From Bacteroidia bacterium (GTDB taxonomy: Bacteria; Bacteroidota; Bacteroidia; AKYH767-A; OLB10), in contig JANWID010000159.1 of assembly GCA_025450095.1 (NCBI GenBank), positions 1-13,346 of the forward strand: 13,346 nt of DNA, given 5' to 3'. The first letter of the stretch is position 1; each line of letters begins with the position of its first letter. The notes beneath the pieces were generated by a model that ran no database searches, had not been told where the DNA came from, and worked only from the letters and a program-made list of their open reading frames with translations. This document shows positions 6,833 to 13,346 of this stretch, piece after piece. The position numbers and the translations under genes were made by a program.

Positions 6833-9268
6833 AAAGTACATATCTACTTCCCCTTTATTCTTGGCCTGGATTTTACCACGGTGTATACAGGTAAATTTAT
6901 CTTTAATGAGTTGGTAGGTGCTTCCCGATATATTAACCTTTCCTGTTTCGCCATGCTGCTCCATACGGGCAGCCATATTAACAGCATCGCCCCAGATATC
7001 ATAGGTAAATTTTTTCAACCCTACCACACCGGTCACAACAGGTCCCGTATGAATACCAATCCGAAATTCAAAAGCCGGAAGATTCTGGATTGTTTTTGTC
7101 ATACCGAATCCTTTAATGAATTCAATCATATCGAGCGCAGCTGCAACTGTTTTAACGGCATGATTGACCACAGGTCGTGGAAGGCCACATGCACAAACGT
7201 ATGCATCTCCCACAGTTTTAATTTTTTCCAATCCATGTTTTTCAACAATTTTATCAAAAGCGCGAAAACATTCGTCCAGTTGTGTCACAAGTTCATCGGC
7301 AGAAAGGTTTTCTGCTATCGCTGAAAATCCCTGTATATCGGCGAATAATACGGTTACCTCTTCATGTTTTCGGGCATATGATTTTCCAAATTGTTTCAAT
7401 TCATTTGCAATTTCAAGAGGAAGAATGTTTAACAACAGATCTTCCGATCGCTTCCTTTCCAATTGTGCTTCTTTTGCCTGTGCTTCCGCCTTTTGTAAAT
7501 CGAGGAACCGTGTATATGTCAGATTAAAAACATCTGCAAATCGTTTAATAATTTTTTTTGCTTCGTCTGGAAATTCAGTTTCACGAAATGCAAACAAGGT
7601 ACCGGATTCAAACGGGGCAACAAAATAAAATTGTTTCATCGGTTGAATTTGCGCTCTTTCAATAATCGAATGTGCCTCGGGTAAATGGAAATTTGTTCTT
7701 CCTATCGCCTGGTAGTATTTAACGAGATCTTCTCCTTCCAAATCATATGAAAAATCCTCTTGTTTGATCCAGGCATCGTATGCACCCTGTAGCAACGGAT
7801 GAATGTCCAATGATTCATCACCGAAAACCTGCACTTTCTTCCCGGGTTCCGAAATACCCGTAGTCCAGACATCCGCGGTGCGTCGCTCGCGACTGGGAAT
7901 TCCTATCCCGCAACGGATCATTCCAAGATTTAATTTCTCCAGCTCATCAAAAACAACCGCTACCGCTCCAGCCAGATCTTCCCCCTTTTGCATGGCCAGT
8001 GCTTTCGATCGTACCCTTTCCAGCGCCGCTTCAATTTGCGATTCCCTCGCCTGCGTTTCCGCCTTTTGCAATTCGTTGTACCGCTTGTACGTCAAACTGA
8101 TTACAGCCGTAAACCTGCGATAAATCTGAAGTTCATCTTCTGTTAGTTCTTTGTCAATCCAGGCATAAACGTCACCTTCGTTAAACATAAAATAATATCC
8201 ATATTGAACATCATCAAATAAATAATCGGGGTAATTAATCTGCGGTTTCAAAACGTGGTAGTATTCTTTAATCTGGTCACCTTTTAGTACTGCATGATAC
8301 TCTTTCTGTACCAGCCAGTTTTCATAGATATGATCCAGTATGGGATGGCCTGACATTTTAATTTGCCCGACAACTTCGATGGAGTTGCCTTGTTCTGTGG
8401 TGTTCATTGTAGTCAGTTCGGCCCTTCGTGTCTCTTTATCAATCAATGCCACCCCGCATCTTCTCGGGGTTGCGCTTAACAATTTCAATTCACGGTAAAC
8501 AACACTTAATGTTTCCGCTAAGTCTTTTGAACTATGCATGCCCATTGCCTTTGCACGAACGCGTTCCAGTGCCGCCTCAATTTTTGCTTCGCGTGCCTGT
8601 GCTTCAACTTTTCGTAAATCGAGATATCGTCGTATCGTCAGATCCAATATGGTTTTGAATCTGTTTAGTATATCAATTTCTTTTCCGGTGGAGGGTTCGC
8701 TACTCCATACAAACAAAAATCCCTCTGTGAACGGGAGAAAACTGCCAAACTGTTTTTTATTGGTTGGAAATTTTTCATAAGGAACCGAAAGTCCTTCGGA
8801 AAGAATTTTATAATATGATTTTAGTAATTCGCCCTCCAGAACAGGAAAATAATTTTCCTTTTTCTGCCATGATTCATATTGTTTTTCAAAAACCGGATGA
8901 CCAATAAATTCAAATTCACCTGTAAAAGACAGCGTGTTTTCATGATCAAAAGAAGTAGCAGGATAAAGTTTAGCTTTTCTGGAATCCTTTGTAAGCAGTA
9001 CAAAACCGCTACGAATATGATTTATTCCCAGCTTATTTAACTCCGTGAACATAGTACCCGCTGCTTCCGTGAGGTCATTACTATTGTTCATTGCCATAGC
9101 CTGAATTCGTACTCTCTCCAACCCTGCTTCAATTTCCAATTCTCGTTTTTTTTGCTCCAGTTCTGCATTTGCATCATGCACAGCTTTAACAATATTTTTT
9201 TTCGCATCATCGTCCAATTCCTTTGATTGGGAAATAAAACTCAAAATATGTTCGAGATGCTGATTCAT
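6806..9268 (-). CDS. Soluble class III adenylyl cyclase with three tandem EAALERVR sensor modules
   Basis: Probable cytoplasmic adenylyl cyclase, 820 residues, with no signal peptide or transmembrane segment. After a short helical N-terminus come three homologous modules (about 45-228, 229-410 and 411-600). Each opens with an amphipathic E-A-[AG]-L-E-R-V-R-x-x-A helix, contains HP.......Y..W and L.G..L..YY motifs, and ends in RF..........R...L.KaE.QA. A DLLLNILPLEIANELK linker (610-625) leads to the cyclase domain (about 636-815). Metal-binding D644 and D688, adenine-specifying K684 and D757, and N764 and R768 are present, so active cAMP synthesis is predicted. The modules resemble repeat units seen in other Bacteroidota signalling proteins, but I cannot assign fold or ligand; a GAF-like role is a guess. 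The last residues, HSASEG, extend past the paralog's end (MYFVS) and are encoded by a palindromic repeat. It is divergent from the TamB-like gene. Confidence 0.93.
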   Translation of the reverse strand: MNQHLEHILSFISQSKELDDDAKKNIVKAVHDANAELEQKKRELEIEAGLERVRIQAMAMNNSNDLTEAAGTMFTELNKLGINHIRSGFVLLTKDSRKAKLYPATSFDHENTLSFTGEFEFIGHPVFEKQYESWQKKENYFPVLEGELLKSYYKILSEGLSVPYEKFPTNKKQFGSFLPFTEGFLFVWSSEPSTGKEIDILNRFKTILDLTIRRYLDLRKVEAQAREAKIEAALERVRAKAMGMHSSKDLAETLSVVYRELKLLSATPRRCGVALIDKETRRAELTTMNTTEQGNSIEVVGQIKMSGHPILDHIYENWLVQKEYHAVLKGDQIKEYYHVLKPQINYPDYLFDDVQYGYYFMFNEGDVYAWIDKELTEDELQIYRRFTAVISLTYKRYNELQKAETQARESQIEAALERVRSKALAMQKGEDLAGAVAVVFDELEKLNLGMIRCGIGIPSRERRTADVWTTGISEPGKKVQVFGDESLDIHPLLQGAYDAWIKQEDFSYDLEGEDLVKYYQAIGRTNFHLPEAHSIIERAQIQPMKQFYFVAPFESGTLFAFRETEFPDEAKKIIKRFADVFNLTYTRFLDLQKAEAQAKEAQLERKRSEDLLLNILPLEIANELKQFGKSYARKHEEVTVLFADIQGFSAIAENLSADELVTQLDECFRAFDKIVEKHGLEKIKTVGDAYVCACGLPRPVVNHAVKTVAAALDMIEFIKGFGMTKTIQNLPAFEFRIGIHTGPVVTGVVGLKKFTYDIWGDAVNMAARMEQHGETGKVNISGSTYQLIKDKFTCIHRGKIQAKNKGEVDMYFVNHSASEG
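7469..9136 (-). repeat. Three tandem ~182-residue sensor modules within the soluble cyclase gene
   Basis: Protein-level triplication: the opening helix begins at residues 47, 231 and 413 (EAGLERVRIQAMAM, EAALERVRAKAMGM, EAALERVRSKALAM), so the period is 184 then 182 residues. Shared internal landmarks are IGHP/SGHP/DIHP, YESW/YENW/YDAW, LEGELLKSYY/LKGDQIKEYY/LEGEDLVKYY and a closing QAREAKI/QARESQI/QAKEAQL. The copies differ considerably, so the duplication is old or has been diversified by selection. Confidence 0.92.
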
Positions 9269-9312
9269 TACTTCTTATTTGAACAACTACGGGTTAGAGT
9301 CACTTGTGCTCA

Positions 9313-9344
9313 TAAATTTACACAATAACAAGGTTTTCATCAAA
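9313..9344 (-). promoter_or_regulatory. Predicted promoter of the soluble cyclase gene
   Basis: On the minus strand, TTTG (plus 9341-9344) is followed after 20 nt by TAAATTTA (plus 9313-9320), which matches TAnnTTTG except for the last base. The leader to the ATG at 9268 would be about 38 nt. The spacing is the same as for the two other minus-strand promoters in this window. Confidence 0.42.
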
Positions 9345-9489
9345 AAGCAGGGTAAGATATTTGCCTTATCGGGTCCGGTTTCTTAATCAGCAAGGTTCCT
9401 GAGCCATTCCTGGCGAAACGTTTATACACTTAAGTTATGATTATACATAGATCGATTGAACTGCCAGTGCTATTTACAAAATATCAATG

Positions 9490-9520
9490 TTTCCGAAACA
9501 TATTGATTTTCATACCTTTG
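9490..9520 (+). promoter_or_regulatory. Predicted promoter of the TamB-like gene
   Basis: TACCTTTG (9513-9520) is a perfect match to the Bacteroidota -7 element TAnnTTTG. TTTC (9490-9493) lies 19 nt upstream in the place of the -33 TTTG. Transcription would start near 9527, about 40 nt before the ATG at 9569. An inverted repeat overlaps the -7 element. Confidence 0.5.
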
Positions 9521-9531
9521 TATTGGTATGA
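9510..9531. promoter_or_regulatory. Perfect inverted repeat over the TamB-like promoter, possible operator
   Basis: TCATACC (9510-9516) and GGTATGA (9525-9531) are exact reverse complements separated by 8 nt, so the dyad covers the -7 element and the expected transcription start. The geometry suits binding by a dimeric repressor; a 5' leader hairpin is less likely because most of the dyad is upstream of the predicted start. The regulator is unknown. Confidence 0.35.
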
Positions 9532-9568
9532 TATATCGTATCTTTAAGGTAGAAATTTCATCATTTAA

Positions 9569-12500
9569 ATGAACAACATTGTCAGAAAAACCACTAAAGC
9601 ACTTAAGTATTTCGTGCTTTCAATTGGTGTTCTGTTTCTACTGTTGATTGTGATGATAAATCTCCCCTTTGTGCATGTATTAATTACCAACAAAGCAAAT
9701 AGTTGGTTTAAGGAAAAGGGTATTCCTGTATCCGTAGGTTCCATTTCAATTTCACTAACTGGTAAATTGCAATTAAATGAAATTAAAATCATCCCGGGTA
9801 ATAATGATACCATAATTTATGCAGGCGGTATAAATGCATCATTCCGGATGTTACCTCTTCTGTCAACTAAATTGATTGTTGAATATGTAAGCCTTGAAAA
9901 TGGTGTAATTAATCTCGTAGCAGACAGCACTGGTGAGTTAAATCTATTATCAATGTTTTCTTCCTCTCCAAAAGATTCCAGTGTCGAAAAATCTCCCGGA
10001 AATTCCTGGGATGTCGAGGCAAAGCATGTGCTGCTGCATAATATACGGTTTCATTATAGTGATGCTTCAAAAGGAATCGAGCTTTATCAATCCTTGCAAT
10101 CGGCAGAAATCAGTTTTGATAAATTTTCATTATTGAATAAAATAATCGAGGCAGGAACATTAACCATTCAAAAGGCAGATGGGTTTGTTTCTTTACTAAC
10201 AACAACTGCCGAAAAGGAATCAACAGATTCACCTGTTCCACCCTGGAAATTTTCAGCTCGTGAAATTCAACTCACTGATGCAAGTTATGCGTATACTGAT
10301 CAGGTAAATCAGCAAATGATTTCAGTTAGTTTGAAGAAATTAAACCTGGGGGTAGAGAAGTTATACCTGGCGGATCAGGAATTAATAGTTTCAAGGTTAT
10401 CACTTAACGAACCATTGGTAAATTTCCGGTCATCAAAAGTTATGAATAATTTGTCAGATACATTAAATTCCCCGACTTCGTTTTCAATTAATAGTCCCTG
10501 GTCGATTTCCTGCAAAGTGTTGGAAATTAAAAATGGCGGTTTCGCGATGGACACAAGCCAGGATTCAGCAAATAGTTCTCTGGCGCAATGGGTGCCAATA
10601 AGAAATTTCAGTACCACTATAAAAGATGCAATTTACAGTCCGAACAAAACGGGATGTAAGATTGGTCAGTTATCCTGCTCACTCAATGATAAGGTGAAAT
10701 TACATTCAGGCAATTTATTGGTAGAAGCAGATTCCTCATTGCGCGGAAAAATTTCACTTGACCTATTAGCCTCTCTTTCTAATCCGGATTTAAATACCCC
10801 GAATTACGATACGCTTGAAATTTTAGTGAATATTTCCGGTTCACCCAAATTCTTATCGTTTGAGAAAGTTGAAGTAATTGTGAATTCGAATGCAAAAGTA
10901 ACTTGCACAGGATCCATCACCGATGTGTTGAAGATTCCCGAATCACCAGTTGCTATTTCATTTCAATCGAATTCCATTTCGAAAAAACAGGTAACCAATC
11001 TGCTTACATTCTTTGAACAGGAAATTAACTTACCGGAATTTAGTCCTTTCACTCTTTCGGGAGATGTTAAAAATACCGTACAGGAGCCAAAGTTTAATAT
11101 TAAACTGAATAGTTCCTCAGCAAATCTGAACCTTGCCGGAAGCTATAATACGAAAAATAGTTACTGTGTATTAGATGCCGCATTTTCTGATGTTAATATG
11201 GCATCTCTTTTTAGTGGGGATTTGCCGGAAACGTTAACCGGTCAGTTAATATGGAAGGGTGCTCTTGCGGATATGTATAATCTCGACGGCGCAGGAGAAT
11301 TACATATTGATAATGTAGTGTATAACGACATTCAATCAAATGATCTGAACATCGAATTTGTGGTTGTCGATAGTAAAAGTCAATTTACCATCATGGCGCT
11401 GGATTCCACCTTATCCTGCGACATGAATGGAGAATTCAACTGGGATAAGAATTCTTATCAAGGTCAGATTGATGGCATGTTTAGTATTAATGAAGGAGAA
11501 GCGGAATGGGTACCCGGCAATGTAGCTATCAGGAGTGAACTTAAAGGTTCATTTCTTTATTCTCCTCAAACAACTGATGCTTCCGTCGATTTGAATGATA
11601 TAAACCTGAGGAAAGGTCAAACAAACATTCAGCACGATAGCCTGTCGTGGGATATGATGATGACCAATAATAATATGAAATTGGATTTTGAAAGCGAATT
11701 TCTCAATGCGGAATTCAATTGCCATGCATCTTTTGAATCTTTTATTTCCGGTATCAATAAAATTGGATTTGAAAATTTTCTTCACCTCGATACCACCGAT
11801 TTTATTAATGCAGCAAATATTGTTGCCCTACCTGCTTTCGATTTATTGGTAAAAGCAAAATACGACTCCATTTATAATCTCTTCATTCCCGATTCTGTTT
11901 TTAATTTCAACAATGCCGAATTAAATATCAATAAAATTACGACCGAAGATAAAGTAACTTTAAAGCTTTCGATTGACAGCCTAAGGTATTTGGATTATAA
12001 ATTTTATGGTGCCAGCATGTCAATGGTTGCCGATCAGAAAGTATTGAATGGAAAGCTGGATTTCGACAGCTTGAATGTAGATAGTATTTCAACCGGAATA
12101 ACTCAGTTAAAGCTGGATATTATACCTGAAAAACTCACTGCCTCAGTGCTTATTAACGATACAAGCGGTACTCCTGTTTACAAGTTAGGCATGGATGCAA
12201 TAAAGGAAAGTAAGAGAATCCTTTTCAGATCTACAGATCCCAGCTGGGTCCTTAATGCTTACACCTGGAACCTTTCATCACCTGAATTTTTAACATGGGA
12301 AATTCCTTCCGGCGATTTCGTCGCTTCAACTAAGATACAGCACGATCAAATGAGTATTGAACTAAATGGACGATCTTCAGATAGTTTGAAAATAGTATTG
12401 GAAAATGTACACATCAGTGAAATACTCTCTCAAAGGATTCTGCAAAACGCACCGGATGGAATATTAAACGCAACAATTGTATACAGTAATAAGGATGTGC

Positions 12501-13346
12501 ATTTTGTCGGTTTCAATTTTGATATCAGGGACATAGAATACAAGGATATTATAATTGAACATCTTCTTGCCCATGGTTTCTTCAACATGGATTCATCGGG
12601 TATTATGAAGAGCAATTTAACGGCTCAACTCAATGATACTTCTTCACTAAAAATAACCATTACACCGGGCGACAGCCTGACACACCATGTATTTACTGTA
12701 AATTTTAATGCCCTTCCGGTAAAGCTGTTAGAGCCTTTTGCCAGTGAGTCAATTAATGATCTTGATGGAACGGCAAGCGGGAAGGTACGCATGTCGGGTG
12801 ATATCACGCGACCTGATATAGACGGTCGCATAAAACTTAAGGACATTTCGGTAACTGTAGTACCACTTCACGCGTGGTTTACAATTCCGGATGACAAGAT
12901 TGAAATCAAATCAAGCCAGGTATATTTCAAAAATTTCATAGTTCTCGATAGCTCTAAAAAAGAACTAAGTCTCAACGGAACATTGAATCTTGCAAATACT
13001 GAAAATATCACATCCGATCTGCAGGTTAATTTTAATGATTTCCAGATAATGAATACTACCGTAAAAGATAACCCTGACTTTTTTGGTGCGGTGATCGTAA
13101 ATTCAGGTTTGCATATTACGGGTCCTATAACCAATCCAGCTGTCAAAGGAAGTATTAAATTACAGGAAGGTACCGATATCACATACCGTCAGATTAATGA
13201 TGTGTCCGTTCAGGAAACACAGTCATATGTAACCTTTGCCAGTTTATCGAATGACAGTGCCGGACAGGCATCTTCATTTTCAGCAGTCAGAGAATTTTCG
13301 GGTATCCCTATTGTTCAGACCGCAATCGAGATAGATCCCAATAGCA
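9569..13346 (+). CDS. AsmA/TamB-like translocation and assembly module protein, 3' partial
   Basis: Very large envelope protein; 1259 codons are open without a stop and the frame leaves the window at the right edge. TamB-family proteins are inner-membrane-anchored periplasmic beta-helical bridges implicated in phospholipid transport and outer-membrane protein assembly. The N-terminus shows basic residues and one transmembrane anchor (about residues 14-32), then the AsmA-like pattern: ANSWFKEKGIPVSVGSISIS (44-62 region), LQLNEIKIIPGNNDTIIYAG, and a VEYVSLENGVINL strand. The rest is low-complexity alternating beta sequence rich in Ser, Asp and Asn. Near the edge, the KGSIKLQEGTDITYRQI stretch resembles the start of the C-terminal DUF490/TamB domain, which would continue outside. 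Family members in Bacteroidota are commonly about 1400-1700 residues. ATG at 9569 is chosen because the anchor follows directly and a good promoter lies about 50 nt upstream. AsmA-superfamily membership is secure; TamB specifically is likely, since the defining C-terminus is mostly missing. Confidence 0.82.
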   Translation, partial: MNNIVRKTTKALKYFVLSIGVLFLLLIVMINLPFVHVLITNKANSWFKEKGIPVSVGSISISLTGKLQLNEIKIIPGNNDTIIYAGGINASFRMLPLLSTKLIVEYVSLENGVINLVADSTGELNLLSMFSSSPKDSSVEKSPGNSWDVEAKHVLLHNIRFHYSDASKGIELYQSLQSAEISFDKFSLLNKIIEAGTLTIQKADGFVSLLTTTAEKESTDSPVPPWKFSAREIQLTDASYAYTDQVNQQMISVSLKKLNLGVEKLYLADQELIVSRLSLNEPLVNFRSSKVMNNLSDTLNSPTSFSINSPWSISCKVLEIKNGGFAMDTSQDSANSSLAQWVPIRNFSTTIKDAIYSPNKTGCKIGQLSCSLNDKVKLHSGNLLVEADSSLRGKISLDLLASLSNPDLNTPNYDTLEILVNISGSPKFLSFEKVEVIVNSNAKVTCTGSITDVLKIPESPVAISFQSNSISKKQVTNLLTFFEQEINLPEFSPFTLSGDVKNTVQEPKFNIKLNSSSANLNLAGSYNTKNSYCVLDAAFSDVNMASLFSGDLPETLTGQLIWKGALADMYNLDGAGELHIDNVVYNDIQSNDLNIEFVVVDSKSQFTIMALDSTLSCDMNGEFNWDKNSYQGQIDGMFSINEGEAEWVPGNVAIRSELKGSFLYSPQTTDASVDLNDINLRKGQTNIQHDSLSWDMMMTNNNMKLDFESEFLNAEFNCHASFESFISGINKIGFENFLHLDTTDFINAANIVALPAFDLLVKAKYDSIYNLFIPDSVFNFNNAELNINKITTEDKVTLKLSIDSLRYLDYKFYGASMSMVADQKVLNGKLDFDSLNVDSISTGITQLKLDIIPEKLTASVLINDTSGTPVYKLGMDAIKESKRILFRSTDPSWVLNAYTWNLSSPEFLTWEIPSGDFVASTKIQHDQMSIELNGRSSDSLKIVLENVHISEILSQRILQNAPDGILNATIVYSNKDVHFVGFNFDIRDIEYKDIIIEHLLAHGFFNMDSSGIMKSNLTAQLNDTSSLKITITPGDSLTHHVFTVNFNALPVKLLEPFASESINDLDGTASGKVRMSGDITRPDIDGRIKLKDISVTVVPLHAWFTIPDDKIEIKSSQVYFKNFIVLDSSKKELSLNGTLNLANTENITSDLQVNFNDFQIMNTTVKDNPDFFGAVIVNSGLHITGPITNPAVKGSIKLQEGTDITYRQINDVSVQETQSYVTFASLSNDSAGQASSFSAVREFSGIPIVQTAIEIDPNS

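Larger units (their letters stand above)
9269..9568. other. 300-bp divergent intergenic region between soluble cyclase and TamB-like gene
   Basis: Non-coding spacer between two divergently transcribed genes. It holds one predicted promoter for each direction (listed separately) and an inverted repeat on the rightward one. The middle (about 9350-9480) shows no recognisable RNA gene, riboswitch or convincing ORF; the only short frame of note is a 36-codon ORF at 9437-9547 that I consider chance. Confidence 0.75.

Noticed and set aside
4648..9268. Guanylyl cyclase activity for the two cyclases
   Set aside because: Both have Lys (K539, K684) and Asp (D612, D757) at the purine-specifying positions where guanylyl cyclases carry Glu and Cys.
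9437..9547. 36-codon ORF in the divergent intergenic region
   Set aside because: Overlaps the predicted TamB-like promoter and dyad, has no recognisable motif and is within chance length for AT-rich DNA.

Overview
The window reads as chromosomal DNA of a Bacteroidota bacterium, probably an environmental Chitinophagales- or Sphingobacteriia-like lineage (the order is inference). Two encoded proteins end in type IX secretion (T9SS) type A sorting domains, which are essentially restricted to this phylum. Several genes are preceded by the phylum's promoter type (TTTG, about 20 nt, TAnnTTTG) rather than by Shine-Dalgarno sites. The DNA is AT-rich and densely coding. I see no tRNA, rRNA, CRISPR array, insertion sequence or phage gene.

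Layout. (1) 1-2114, plus strand: a secreted SxxK serine hydrolase with extra beta-sandwich domains and a T9SS signal, cut by the left edge. (2) 2190-2576, plus: a stand-alone CheY-like receiver. (3) 2735-4471, minus, convergent with (2): a T9SS cargo with seven repeats, six carrying DFDPG, probably a beta-propeller. (4) 4648-6657, minus: a membrane class III adenylyl cyclase with a periplasmic sugar-binding-like domain and seven transmembrane helices. (5) 6806-9268, minus: a second class III adenylyl cyclase, soluble, with three tandem copies of a roughly 182-residue 'EAALERVR' module. (6) 9569 to the right edge, plus, divergent from (5): a very large AsmA/TamB-like envelope protein that stays open for 1259 codons and runs out of the window.

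How it fits together. The centre is a cAMP-signalling pair: two paralogous cyclases in tandem with nearly the same catalytic domain (49 of 62 residues identical over the last stretch) but very different sensors, one facing the periplasm and one the cytoplasm. Each of the three minus-strand genes has its own plausible promoter, so they need not form an operon. The outer genes concern the cell surface. Any functional link between the cyclases and the surface genes is inference only.

Most worth a second look: the triplicated sensor module of the soluble cyclase; a palindromic repeat element that overlaps the 3' end of that gene, appears to write its last residues, and recurs in part beside the propeller gene; and a perfect inverted repeat over the predicted TamB promoter.
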